Source: Tectiglobus diatomicola
GTDB taxonomy: Bacteria > Pseudomonadota > Alphaproteobacteria > Rhizobiales > Hyphomicrobiaceae
Assembly: GCA_039583345.1 (NCBI GenBank)
Contig: JAZDSJ010000011.1
Span: 181,182 to 245,181, forward strand
Length of the DNA: 64,000 nucleotides
Direction of reading: 5' to 3'
Part shown: piece after piece, positions 37,696 through 47,865 of the stretch
Position numbering within the stretch: position 1 is the stretch's first letter
How the letters are laid out: every line of letters starts with the position of its first letter
Made by a program: the position numbers and the translations under genes
Notes under the pieces: generated by a model
The model's database searches: none
What the model was told of the DNA's origin: nothing
The model's input: only the letters and a program-made list of their open reading frames with translations

Positions 37696-40443
37696 ATGCA
37701 ACAATTAAACAAAACTGAAAAATCTCTTAAACCAGAGGCGTCACCTACGGGTATTACCCCATCGATGTCTCAGTATCTAAAGATTAAAAACGCAAATCCG
37801 GAAAGTTTGTTATGGTATCGGATGGGCGATTTCTACGAACTTTTTTTCAATGATGCAGAAATTGCATCCAACGCACTTGGTATAGTTCTTACCAAACGCG
37901 GCAAGTATATGGGTGAAGATATTCCAATGTGTGGTGTACCTGTTATTCGAGCAGATGAATACTTGCAGCGTCTAATCCGTCAAGGACATCGCGTCGCGAT
38001 TTGTGAACAATTAGAAGAGCCGTCAGAAGCTCGTAAGCGCGGGTCTAAAGCAGTAGTACATCGTGACGTCGTACGCTTAGTGACACCGGGGACCTTAACA
38101 GAAGATACGCTTCTTGATGCCAAAGCCCGGAACTTTCTAACTGCAGTATTTGCAATGTCTAACGAAACACAGGAGCTTGCTTTAGCTTCTCTTGATATTT
38201 CAACCGGTGAGTTTGAAGTCAGTGTAGTTGATAGAGTAGATCTTAATAACGAGCTTGTTCGTTTGCTGCCAGGGGAAATTCTGGCAATTGATTCACTGCT
38301 CTTTCAACAAGATATAATGCGCACATGTGAACATATTTCTGCGGCCCAGACACCTATTGCACAAGCAACATTCGATAGTGTTTCTGGGCGGCATGCTTTA
38401 CAGGATTATCTTGGAGTGTCAGATCTAGGAGGATATGGCGAATTTACACGTAGTGAATTGGCAGCGATAGGCGCACTCTTTAAATATATTGAGCTCACGC
38501 AGATCGGACGACGCCCAGCCATTCGTCCTCCTAAGCGAATTAATCGTGAGCAAAACATGATTATAGATGCAGCGACCCGATCTAACCTGGAGTTAATTCG
38601 TTCTTCAAGCGGCAAGAAGCAAGGAAGCTTACTAGCTGCACTGGATCGTACTTTGACTGGACCGGGAACGCGCGAATTAACGGAACGAATTTCTAACCCT
38701 TTGCGTGATATTACCAGCATAATTGCGCGCCAAGATGCTTTATGTTTTTTAGTCGACCATAATGTGTTGCGCGATGATCTGCGGCGAGAATTACGGGGTA
38801 CACCCGATGTAGCTAGAGCTGTCTCACGTCTATCTTTACAGCGAGGCAGTCCTCGTGATTTAGCTAGTGTCCGTGATGCCCTTGACGTCGCGGCTAAATG
38901 TGCATCTCTCATCGAAAAGGCTGGCATTCCTATAGGATTACCAGGGTTGCTCTCAACAATTTCAACCAACTTGTGCAAACCTCCAAAAAAATTATTACAA
39001 ACATTGCGTGCAGCACTTGTTGATGAACCACCTGCGGTGAAGCGTGAAGGAGGATATATTCAAGAGGGATATCATCCGTCTCTTTCTCAAGCACGTTCAA
39101 TTAAAGATGATACTCGTCAGGTTTTAACTCAGCTCGAAACTAAATACTCTGATATCACGAAGATAAAATCTCTAAAGATTCGCCATAATAATATTCTTGG
39201 TTATTTTGTGGAGGTAACGGCCTCTAATGCTAGGATTCTCACTCAAACTCCTTTATCTGATCTCTTCAAACATCGCCAGACAATGGCTAATGCAGTACGT
39301 TTCACGACGGTAGAACTGTCTGCTACTGAGGGCAGGATTGCATCAGCAACAGAGAAAGCATTAGCATTAGAACATGAGATTTTCATCAAACTTACTAAAA
39401 TGATAAGTGCTGAGGAGACTGCACTATCACATCTTTCTGCTGCTTTGGCGGAACTAGATTGTACAGCTGGCCTTGCTCAATTAGCCTATGAAGAAAACTA
39501 TGTTCGTCCTGAAGTAGACGATTCGTTAACACTTGATATACGCGGAGGCCGACATCCAGTAGTTGAGCAGGCATTACGTAGAGATTTATCAGGTCAGTTT
39601 ATTGAGAACGACTGTTGTTTAATTCTTTCTGCCGGTTCAGATAACCCACCAGGCTTTGATGAAGTTTCAAATAGTCGTATCTGGCTAGTAACAGGACCAA
39701 ACATGGCAGGGAAATCAACGTTTTTACGCCAAAATGCGTTAATTCTTTTAATGGCACAAATGGGTTGTTTTGTTCCTGCGAAGAGTGCTCATGTAGGTGT
39801 AGTAGACAGACTCTTTTCTCGCGTTGGAGCATCCGATGACATCGCAAGTGGCCGCTCTACCTTCATGGTTGAGATGGTGGAAACTGCCGGCATTCTCAAC
39901 CAGGCAACTAAGCATTCATTCGTTATTCTTGATGAGATTGGACGCGGTACTTCTACATTTGATGGTCTCTCAATTGCGTGGGCAACAGTTGAGCACTTGG
40001 CCAACGAAAACTTATCACGCTCGTTATTTGCTACGCACTATCATGAATTGACATCACTAGCGGATAAGCTATCCGAGGTAGCAAACGTTAAAGTTGATGT
40101 TAAAGAATGGAAAGATGAGATAGTCTTTCTACACAAAATTAAGCTAGGAGCTGCAGATCGTTCTTATGGTATACACGTTGCACGTTTAGCTGGACTTCCG
40201 ACATCAGTTACTACACGTGCGAACGAGGTTCTGGCCTTGTTAGAGAAAGATCATATGTCCAACAGTGGGGCTGGTTCTTTAAAAGACCTGCCTCTGTTTG
40301 CTTTAGAACGCGAGAAGCCTACGAAAAAAAAATCACTTCTTATCGAGACAATTCGTAATGTAAAGCCGGATGAATTAACACCACGTTCTGCTCTTGAGTT
40401 ACTCTACTACTTAAAGGAAAAGGAGCTTCAAGAGAGAGAGTGA
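37696..40443 (+). CDS. mutS: DNA mismatch repair protein MutS
   Basis: A full-length 915-residue MutS1. The mismatch-wedge motif is GDFYELF (Phe and Glu present). The C-terminal ATPase has Walker A GPNMAGKSTFLRQ, Walker B VILDEIGRGTSTFDG and the conserved ATHYHELTSL. The last 40 residues fit the dimerisation segment. It is intact even though genome reduction often removes mutS. In many Hyphomicrobiales glnD follows mutS; here a 1.9-kb gene-free region follows instead. ATG 37696 has no clear ribosome site. Confidence 0.98.
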   Translation: MQQLNKTEKSLKPEASPTGITPSMSQYLKIKNANPESLLWYRMGDFYELFFNDAEIASNALGIVLTKRGKYMGEDIPMCGVPVIRADEYLQRLIRQGHRVAICEQLEEPSEARKRGSKAVVHRDVVRLVTPGTLTEDTLLDAKARNFLTAVFAMSNETQELALASLDISTGEFEVSVVDRVDLNNELVRLLPGEILAIDSLLFQQDIMRTCEHISAAQTPIAQATFDSVSGRHALQDYLGVSDLGGYGEFTRSELAAIGALFKYIELTQIGRRPAIRPPKRINREQNMIIDAATRSNLELIRSSSGKKQGSLLAALDRTLTGPGTRELTERISNPLRDITSIIARQDALCFLVDHNVLRDDLRRELRGTPDVARAVSRLSLQRGSPRDLASVRDALDVAAKCASLIEKAGIPIGLPGLLSTISTNLCKPPKKLLQTLRAALVDEPPAVKREGGYIQEGYHPSLSQARSIKDDTRQVLTQLETKYSDITKIKSLKIRHNNILGYFVEVTASNARILTQTPLSDLFKHRQTMANAVRFTTVELSATEGRIASATEKALALEHEIFIKLTKMISAEETALSHLSAALAELDCTAGLAQLAYEENYVRPEVDDSLTLDIRGGRHPVVEQALRRDLSGQFIENDCCLILSAGSDNPPGFDEVSNSRIWLVTGPNMAGKSTFLRQNALILLMAQMGCFVPAKSAHVGVVDRLFSRVGASDDIASGRSTFMVEMVETAGILNQATKHSFVILDEIGRGTSTFDGLSIAWATVEHLANENLSRSLFATHYHELTSLADKLSEVANVKVDVKEWKDEIVFLHKIKLGAADRSYGIHVARLAGLPTSVTTRANEVLALLEKDHMSNSGAGSLKDLPLFALEREKPTKKKSLLIETIRNVKPDELTPRSALELLYYLKEKELQERE

Positions 40444-42371
40444 AGTTAAAAAAAATTAAAGTACCTCCTACTTCGACCCGGAGATCTTTTGTAACACGCT
40501 ATTTTTCCATAATTAGTTATGGTCTAGCCAGCAATCAATCTGAATTTTTAAATCATGTAACTAGATTTTTTGAAAGGTGTACCTACAATATAGGCAACAA
40601 AGCTTTTACATTTTTTAAAGGTAATTATATCAAGTGGGACCTGCAAACGTTGTGTGTTTAAGCTGAGCTCTAGAAAAATTTATTTTTCTTCCATACGGAA
40701 TTTTTAGATTAAGCATTTCTCGAAATGTAATGTATGTCTCATGAGAGATTGACTTTTAAGATTAATATGCAACTCGTTGCATAAGGTAGCTCTTATTCTT
40801 TTTACAAGGTAACTTTACAGCATCTATATGTTTGATTTTGTTACATCTTACTTCACGTTTAAGACATATTGCACCTCTGTATAACGAAACTTAGGCAGAT
40901 AAATTTTAACAACGAGACCTTTACACACGCCTGATTATCATAATAAATCGTGTATTAAATTAACATCAGTTTTGTTTCCTAGCCTCGAAATCAAACAAAT
41001 AATAATTTTACCTTCCTCTAAAATTTATATTATTTGACCGATGGACAAGCAGCTTTCCTACTGTAAAGGTTTTTTTATAACCGCGGTCGTTTTAGCACTG
41101 TAATTTCAGTACTTTTTAAAAGAAAGTCCCCCAATTTTATTCGTAATTTTAAAAGTAAAAAAAGGTACTTTTATATACAAGAAAACTAGACAAAAGTAAC
41201 ATGCTTCATATTTGAACAACTATAAAGTCAGAAATAACCATGATGTCATTTACATTCTTCCTGAATTTTCTTGTTCGAAGGCAAACTCTGTATCTATTCT
41301 CAAAGAACCGAATAAGCAGTTTTATAGCAAAGTTTCCAAAATTTAATCATATTGTTTCAATATTCCCTTTCACAGCGAATGTGGATTTACTACACACAGT
41401 TGGCCAACCTGCGGCTATCGAAAATTAGGATTATCTGTGATTTTGATATATTTTACTATAATAACATCGCTTAAAAAAAGCGTTGTATTTTTTATGTTAA
41501 GATATTTCTGCATTATACTCACAAATAAATACTTTCATATCATTCTATAATGTATCGGACAATCCTTCGTCGAAATCTTTAAGGACACAAAAAAACAAGG
41601 ATTTTTACATAATTGTACAGACATATGAACGTTTTAACCTACTGTTTCGTTCGAGGTTACACATTAATTTTGCTGAAGATGGTATAATCAATCACCAAGA
41701 ATAAAGTAAGCCTAAAATAGTCTAAGCCATTAATGATTATGGATACATTCATCCAGAACTAATATCAGAAATATTGGTAGTGTAAGGAGATAAACAGGCT
41801 ACACGCTTAAAATATGCTCTAGTTTCGTAAAAAATTTGCAATCTTTATAAGTTCAAATCCATTTAAAAAAGTAGCCGAGTTAACAACATCAGCTTTCAAC
41901 TATCTTAATCTACTTTCTATGGTTGCAGTTGATATCTGATCATATGGAGCTGAATTAAAATGTATCAATATATCTGTTACACTATACGGATCTACACTTG
42001 GCGCAGCATTCTACAATGAATTTTTAACAGGAAATATCACTGGCAATATACAATAAGTATCTGTGACACGATCTTAAATGTTCTAGAAAGCCTAACTAGT
42101 TGTCTTAGCTGAGGCCACAACACACTGCAAACGCAGCTCATACCCTACGTGTTAACCTCTAGACTAATTTCGAAGTCTAGATTAGGCCATTCTATAATCA
42201 TCAAAGTTACGGAGTATGACAACAAGATTTTTCTACAATCTTATCACATCTATGTACATTATAAACATATGCGAGCCAAATGAAACTGCTCAGAGGAGAT
42301 AATAATGTTTAAAAACACTTAGAAGTCCTTTTTCTCTGGCGAGAAGAGGGCTTCTTCTATGTTAATTTATT
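40444..42371. other. 1.9-kb AT-rich region without recognisable genes
   Basis: Two short frames (40440-40661, whose GTG overlaps the mutS stop, and 41240-41428) show no family features and are low in complexity. No glnD remnant could be recognised. Probably degraded DNA. Confidence 0.5.
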
Positions 42372-43190
42372 CTAAAATAATAAAGACATTAACTGTTGTG
42401 ATTCAAAATGACTGGGATATAAGCTAAACCACTCGCCCTTGGGTAAAAGTTTTATTTTCAAATCTAACCATAGCTGTTGAGATTTAATTTGATTAATAAA
42501 AGATTCTGGTGACGGTGTAAGTAGGAAAGCAAGAAAAGTAAATACACCAACAATTAGAGAATCACTAATATTTCTATAGTCATAAAGCTTAAGTGCTGAC
42601 CCAAAAGATGCTTTTAAGCGCCTACCCATTAAATCTACGCTAAATAATTCATCTAAGATTAGGTGAGTTAGATATCCAATAAAGACAAATCCTCCAGAGC
42701 ACCACGCCACCACTTCATCATAGTTAATGAAGTAATAAAAAATATTCGTAGCTATAAACCAAAAGAAAAATGCTGCTAATAAAGAATGCCAGACACCACG
42801 ATGATAAGAAAATAGATGAAACAGAGTTGCAGCGGCATACCGAACTAGAATAAATGAAAAAAGCCACAGTAACCAAATTTCTACTACCGAGTATTCATCG
42901 ATGTTTAAGGTCAGAACTGAGAAAGAAATTACAAGCGCAAGAGCTGAGAAAAAAGCCTGGCTAGAACGCGATTCTTTATGATCTATATCTGGTAGAATGC
43001 TTCCAACAACACCTGCAGTAGTTATGGTAAGAAGACATTCCTTTGAAATCACATCAGCAGCTAGAGTTATAGTTGCAATTGCACCAATTACTACAAAACC
43101 AGCACTGATATGAGTTCCAAAGTTAGCCACTTGGTATCTAAGCCTCTTCAAAAGAGCTTTATCGTGATTACAAAGTTCTAGCCATTGCAT
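42372..43190 (-). CDS. YdjM/DUF457-type membrane-bound metal-dependent hydrolase family protein
   Basis: A 272-residue multi-pass protein (five to six hydrophobic segments). The family's metal motifs are visible: FGTHISAGF near residue 25, GSILPDIDH (residues 62-70) and HRGVWHSLLAA (residues 129-139). Members include E. coli YdjM; the hydrolase activity is predicted and, to my knowledge, unproven. The cytoplasmic C-terminal 60 residues are less conserved. It stands alone in a poorly coded region. The ATG at 43190 has AAGGAG upstream. Confidence 0.85.
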   Translation of the reverse strand: MQWLELCNHDKALLKRLRYQVANFGTHISAGFVVIGAIATITLAADVISKECLLTITTAGVVGSILPDIDHKESRSSQAFFSALALVISFSVLTLNIDEYSVVEIWLLWLFSFILVRYAAATLFHLFSYHRGVWHSLLAAFFFWFIATNIFYYFINYDEVVAWCSGGFVFIGYLTHLILDELFSVDLMGRRLKASFGSALKLYDYRNISDSLIVGVFTFLAFLLTPSPESFINQIKSQQLWLDLKIKLLPKGEWFSLYPSHFESQQLMSLLF

Positions 43191-43374
43191 ATTTAAGGAG
43201 TTTTGTCATGCTTAGGTTTTTTCCCATGAACATTCTTTTTAAAATAATGTTTTAGATCTTTGTTATCCGTAGGTATCTAATGCAAAGAAACAAATTCGAA
43301 ATCTATGCACTAAATAAAACTAACGGTGTTACTTGAGCTAAATATAAGTAGGGACAAATATAGAATGCTTAATA

Positions 43375-44289
43375 CTAAAACTCAAACACTTCACGCGCAC
43401 TAGATAATGTAGCTGCATAGCCTTTAACTGTCTCAGATATAGGGTCTGCGTATCCGCCACCGAGCGCAAAACTTATTGGAATATCGTTTTGTTTTGCAAA
43501 TTGAAAAACACGTTTGTCTCTTCTTTTCAATCCATCAAGCGAAAGCGAAAGGCGCCCAAGTCTATCAGACTTGAGTACATCGGCACCAGAGATATAAAGC
43601 ATCAAATCAGGATTAAATGACTTAACGGCATCAAGAGCTGTCTTAACTGCGTTAAGATAATCAATATCTCCTGTATTGTCTTCCAAGCCGATATCAATGT
43701 CGGAAGGGATCTTACTGAAAGGAAAGTTTTTCTCAGCATGGATGCTTATAACTAATGAATTCACTTTTCCAGCGAGAATAGCTGCATTTCCATCTCCCTG
43801 ATGAACGTCTAAATCAAGAATAGCAATTCGGTTGCATAACCTATTAGAAAAAAAAGATAATGTTGTAACAGCAAAATCGTTGAAAATACAAAAACCGGAT
43901 CCAAAATTATGATGAGCATGATGAGTACCACCAGCCAACTGTCCTGAAATACCATCGCTAAGTGCAGCTTTGGCTGCTGCTATTGAACCACCAACGGTTG
44001 CGCAAGAACGTGCTAGAAGTGTAGGCGACCAAGGCAAGCCAATACGTTTCTGAATGGTAGGATCAATATCACCGGAAAATACAGAGTCGACATAGTCAGC
44101 ATTATGCGCATATAACAAATCTTCACGTGTTGCTAGTGGAGATGGTACTAAAGTGCCTTCACCCAGCAATTTTGAAGTCTTAGCAAGTTCATACAACATT
44201 CTATACTTTCGCACTGGGAAACGGTGTCCATCTGGTAGAGCGATATCTGGTGTATTGGGGTAGTAAAAAGTCGGTCGGTTTTTGATAAT
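43375..44289 (-). CDS. Histone-deacetylase-family (AcuC-like) amidohydrolase, possible AUU start
   Basis: A class II HDAC-like zinc amidohydrolase. The motifs GGTHHAHHNFGSGFCIFND, LDLDVHQGDGN and GGGYADP supply the His pair, metal ligands and active-site loop. Bacterial members deacylate small metabolites or polyamines; the substrate is unknown here. The first ordinary start (GTG 44214) would cut off the conserved N-terminus, which is plainly encoded upstream (FYYPNTPDIALPDGHRFPV). That upstream part is open back to a stop at 44341 but holds no ATG, GTG or TTG. I therefore propose ATT 44289 (304 residues), preceded by AAGAGAG five bases away. A sequence error is the alternative. Confidence 0.8.
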   Translation of the reverse strand: MIKNRPTFYYPNTPDIALPDGHRFPVRKYRMLYELAKTSKLLGEGTLVPSPLATREDLLYAHNADYVDSVFSGDIDPTIQKRIGLPWSPTLLARSCATVGGSIAAAKAALSDGISGQLAGGTHHAHHNFGSGFCIFNDFAVTTLSFFSNRLCNRIAILDLDVHQGDGNAAILAGKVNSLVISIHAEKNFPFSKIPSDIDIGLEDNTGDIDYLNAVKTALDAVKSFNPDLMLYISGADVLKSDRLGRLSLSLDGLKRRDKRVFQFAKQNDIPISFALGGGYADPISETVKGYAATLSSAREVFEF

Positions 44290-44802
44290 GATGACTCTCT
44301 TGTGGGTTAATAAAATTGAGTGTAATTTATTAGTACGAAGTTATGTGACTACTTTTTGGCAAACCATATGAACACGGCCACAGCTTGCATTCAAAATATA
44401 TGCCCGTTAGGCTAAAAAAGATAGGCGCCCTAAGTTCGTTGCTTATGAAAATAAGCTTTAATCATAATTTGTAGTAATGGGAAACTAAAATAATAAATGA
44501 GTGGACTTAAAATTTATAAAAAATTAAAAGTTTCTGCTATATGACAAAAAAATAGCATAACCCAGGTTATTTACAGTTCTTGTTACGCTCTTAACGGTAA
44601 GTAAAAAAAGATAAATTTTTAATAGTAACAAAAACTATAATTTTTTTAACTAGTCCATTAAATTAAAATATTCGAAATTTTGTAATCTGTTTCGGATTTG
44701 ACGTGCCAACGTACAATAATAAAAAAATTAACACATACTTATGTTTTCGTGCTAAAGTTTATAGAGTAAATATATTCTTAATTACTGAAAATAGGTTGAT
44801 AA
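44290..44802. other. Divergent gap between the HDAC-like and nitroreductase genes
   Basis: AT-rich, 510 bases, no gene or structured element recognised. Confidence 0.45.
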
Positions 44803-45468
44803 ATGAACATTAAAGAAGCCATCGTTGGACGTCAAAGTGTTCGTGCATTTCTACCTAAAAAGGAAGTTCCTCGTGAGATTATAGAGAAAATTCTTGAAAT
44901 TGCAGGGCGCGCTCCTTCTGGCTGCAACATTCAGCCATGGAAGGTCTATGTAATAACCGGTGAGAAGAAAATCGCTCTTTCAAAAGCTTGCCTTGCCCAT
45001 CATGATGCAGGAGATCCGCCTAAGCGAGAGTACAACTATTACCCGAAAACTTGGAGTTCTCCGTACATTGAACGTCGTCGTGAATGTGGATGGGGGTTGT
45101 ACGCCAATCTTAACATTAGCAAAGACGATAAAGAATTAATGCATGTTCAACACGGCCGCAATTATTTATTTTTTGATGCGCCCGTAGGCCTATTTATTAC
45201 TTTAGATCGTGATTTAGAGCTGGGCAGCTGGTTAGATACAGGGATGTTTATTCAGTCAATCATGTTAGCAGCTCGCCAATTTGGTTTAGAAACTTGCCCT
45301 CAAGCGGCTTTCTGTAATTATTTCGAAACAGTAATTGAACATATTGGTGCACCTATGAAGGAAATATTAGTTATTGGCATGTCTATGGGGTATCCAGACC
45401 CTAATTCTTGTGTCAACAACTATCGCACATCTAGAATAAGTGTTAATGAGTTTACAACTTTTATATAA
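44803..45468 (+). CDS. Nitroreductase-family FMN oxidoreductase
   Basis: A 221-residue protein with the family's N-terminal SVRAF motif (FMN phosphate site), APSGCNIQPW (residues 38-47) and the C-terminal GMSMGYPDPN loop. Nitroreductase-family flavoproteins reduce nitro compounds, quinones or other acceptors with NAD(P)H; the natural substrate is unknown. ATG 44803 follows AAATAGGTTG. It is a single-gene unit. The length and motifs are those of the NfnB/PnbA-like group found in alphaproteobacteria. Confidence 0.93.
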   Translation: MNIKEAIVGRQSVRAFLPKKEVPREIIEKILEIAGRAPSGCNIQPWKVYVITGEKKIALSKACLAHHDAGDPPKREYNYYPKTWSSPYIERRRECGWGLYANLNISKDDKELMHVQHGRNYLFFDAPVGLFITLDRDLELGSWLDTGMFIQSIMLAARQFGLETCPQAAFCNYFETVIEHIGAPMKEILVIGMSMGYPDPNSCVNNYRTSRISVNEFTTFI

Positions 45469-45817
45469 TTATATTTGAGTTAACCTGTAATGGCAGGCAC
45501 TCCTAGTGAATTAAAGTCACATAGATTTAGTTCGAGGTTAACTAGCTGCTTAATCAGCTGAATTGTAGATTTTTACATAGTGTACATAAAGTTTGGAGTA
45601 AAGAGATTTCTATATTTTGGACCTGACATGTAGTTATGATATTATATACATAGAACCACTATAATTTGAATAAAGCCTTAGTTAAATAACTTTTTTGTCT
45701 TTTTGAGTTTCAACCAGAGCTTATGTACTAAATAGATAACCTTATATATAATTTTATATGTGACATCCTAGTTAAAGTATGTTTAGTATTTAGAATTAAT
45801 AAATTAGTTATACTCAA
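45469..45817. other. Gap between convergent nitroreductase and yidD
   Basis: AT-rich and convergent; a weak stem (AGCTG near 45544-45561) is present but without a T-run. Nothing else was seen. Confidence 0.4.
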
Positions 45818-46174
45818 TCACTTAGTATCTTGATCTACATTTTTGCTCCAACAGCTTACCATATGTTTGTCATTCCAACGGCCATATCGCCAAGGCTGAA
45901 GCTTATACTTTTTTGAGGTCAAATCGGGAACTGGATCTAATCCTGCAGTTCCCCAGGGATGGCATCTCATCAACCTTGATAAAATCAACCATCCTCCTTT
46001 CCAAACCCCATTTTTATCTATTGCCTCCAACGCGTAGTCGGAGCATGTCGGCAGATGACGACATGGCCAACCAAACCAAGGCTTCAAGGTCCAACGATAA
46101 ATGTATATCGGGGCCTTAGCCACTTCGCGGAAATAAATACGGGCCTTAAGAAACAACAAATTAGCTGTCAACAA
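45818..46174 (-). CDS. yidD: Membrane protein insertion efficiency factor YidD
   Basis: A 118-residue YidD with the diagnostic PTCSDYALEAIDKNGVWKGG and CHPWGTAGLDPVP segments. YidD assists YidC-dependent insertion of inner-membrane proteins. It lies downstream of the Fe-S scaffold gene on the same strand with a 46-base gap, a pairing conserved in Hyphomicrobiales. No start conflict; an AAGGAGAT site lies just upstream. Confidence 0.95.
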   Translation of the reverse strand: MLTANLLFLKARIYFREVAKAPIYIYRWTLKPWFGWPCRHLPTCSDYALEAIDKNGVWKGGWLILSRLMRCHPWGTAGLDPVPDLTSKKYKLQPWRYGRWNDKHMVSCWSKNVDQDTK

Positions 46175-46220
46175 ATCAAATATCTCCTTTTTTATTAGTT
46201 TTAATCACTACTATAAAGTA

Positions 46221-46649
46221 TTACTCGATAGCATCGATGGCCTTCTCTAAGGCATCAAAAACTAGTAAAGTTGAAGTGTGCCTTGATTTGTATGGACGAA
46301 CTGGCATCAACAACGCAAGTTCTGTCCATCTGCCACTCGGAGGAATACCGTTATGCTTCAACATAGACCGCATCTGTCTTGCAACATCGCGAAACTCTTC
46401 AAAAGCTGTACCTATAATATTTTGACCAATAATAGCGGCAGACGCCTGGCAAAGGAGGCAAGCCTTTACAGTCTGCCCGAAATTAATTATGCGGTAATCC
46501 TGAACCTGAATTTCAACTGTAACGGACGAACCACATAATTTTGAATGCGCAGAGGCTTTAGAATCGAACTTATCTAACATTTGTGAATAAGGAATATTAT
46601 TTGCAAGAGCAAGCAGGCGGGTGCTATACAGTTCATTCAATTCATTCAT
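46221..46649 (-). CDS. NifU/IscU-like iron-sulfur cluster assembly scaffold
   Basis: A 142-residue member of the NifU-N/IscU family as found in Hyphomicrobiales next to yidD and folE. The three scaffold cysteines are visible (SKLCGSSV and KACLLCQAS). The usual Asp next to the first Cys (CGD in IscU) is absent, replaced by CGS, as in this divergent subfamily. It is not the nif-cluster NifU, which has extra ferredoxin and Nfu domains. Whether it builds general clusters or serves a special client is unknown. It forms a probable operon with yidD. Confidence 0.85.
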   Translation of the reverse strand: MNELNELYSTRLLALANNIPYSQMLDKFDSKASAHSKLCGSSVTVEIQVQDYRIINFGQTVKACLLCQASAAIIGQNIIGTAFEEFRDVARQMRSMLKHNGIPPSGRWTELALLMPVRPYKSRHTSTLLVFDALEKAIDAIE

Positions 46650-46857
46650 GGTTCCAAATTTAACCTCAGATTTATAAACGCTAAGTAAGACTGAGAATTC
46701 AATCTTGATAGTTATTGTAAAAACAGTAATTCTTATCTTATTTACATATTACTGGCTACTACGATATAGTTGTTCGAATATAAACATTAAACAAGTACTG
46801 TATTAGTCTAACTTATGAAACTGATACTATAAAGCTCTAGAGAATACTACAAAGCAT

Positions 46858-47472
46858 ATGCTGCGAAAAAAACCTGTAATTAACTCGAACTCTAATGACG
46901 CGAAACCAACACGTAAAGAAGCTGAAGCAGCTGTACGGACTCTAATTCGGTGGGCTGGAGAAGATCCCGAACGGGAGGGGCTAGTACAAACACCAGCCCG
47001 TGTAGTGGAATCTTATAAAGAGTTTTTTCGCGGATATCATGAAAACCCATATTCTTGGTTAGAGAATGCTGATGTCCATATACCAAATGGGTATGACGAT
47101 ATTATTATGCTACATGGAATTCGTATTCAAAGCTTTTGCGAACACCACATCATACCTTTCGAAGGAGTTGCTGCTGTTGCCTATCTCCCAAATCTAAGAT
47201 TCGTTGGTCTGTCTCGCCTCGCGAAAGTAACTGATACACTGGCACGACGTCTACAAACACAAGAGGGACTTACACAACAAATAGCGGATACAATTAACAC
47301 AGCACTCAACCCGCGCGGCGTTGCGGTTCTTATCGAAGCTGAACATCAATGCGTTTCGTTTCGCGGATTGCGTCAATCAGGAATCAAGACCATCACTAAT
47401 CGCTTTTTAGGTGAATTTGCGGATGACACTGAATTACGCAAAAGGTTTCTACATTACGCCAGGACGCCATAA
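46858..47472 (+). CDS. folE: GTP cyclohydrolase I
   Basis: A 204-residue FolE, first step of tetrahydrofolate synthesis from GTP. Zinc and catalytic residues appear in FCEHHIIPFEG and EAEHQCVSFRG; RFVGLSRLAK is the conserved middle strand. The first 20 residues are variable. ATG 46858. It is divergent to the Fe-S scaffold gene, a common arrangement in Hyphomicrobiales. folK lies 14 kb further right at 61756. Confidence 0.97.
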   Translation: MLRKKPVINSNSNDAKPTRKEAEAAVRTLIRWAGEDPEREGLVQTPARVVESYKEFFRGYHENPYSWLENADVHIPNGYDDIIMLHGIRIQSFCEHHIIPFEGVAAVAYLPNLRFVGLSRLAKVTDTLARRLQTQEGLTQQIADTINTALNPRGVAVLIEAEHQCVSFRGLRQSGIKTITNRFLGEFADDTELRKRFLHYARTP

Positions 47473-47865
47473 TCGCTATTATTAACCCATCCCACAAGCA
47501 TATTTACATATGCTCCGTTTTAAAAACAACAACTATTTACTATTAAGGATCGATAAAACTTTTGACAAGACCATAATGATATCAACTATTAATTAGCCTC
47601 ACAGGTTAAGATTTATGAAGGGAAATTAAGAGGTATAGACACGTCGATCTAGATTTTGATATGACGAAATATCTAATACATAGCTTGTTTCAAGAGAATT
47701 AGCTTCAAGTCACTCTTAAACCGAAAGTCTTAAAACGCACCATAAATCTCCCAAAAGGCGTATCCAGGTGAAAGATGTTATTGAAAATAAAGAAATATAC
47801 AATATAGTGTCATGGATTTTGGGCCAGCAATATAGAGCTAATCTATTTCTGTGAAACAGTGAATA
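47473..47865. other. Gap between convergent folE and the glycosyltransferase gene
   Basis: AT-rich, no gene and no strong terminator recognised. Confidence 0.4.

Noticed and set aside
40440..40661. 73-codon ORF whose GTG overlaps the mutS stop, considered as a coupled gene or glnD remnant
   Set aside because: Lys/Phe/Asn-rich without motifs; no similarity to GlnD seen; the overlap alone is weak evidence.
41240..41428. 62-codon ORF in the gap after mutS
   Set aside because: No ribosome site or family features; expected by chance in a 1.9-kb gap.
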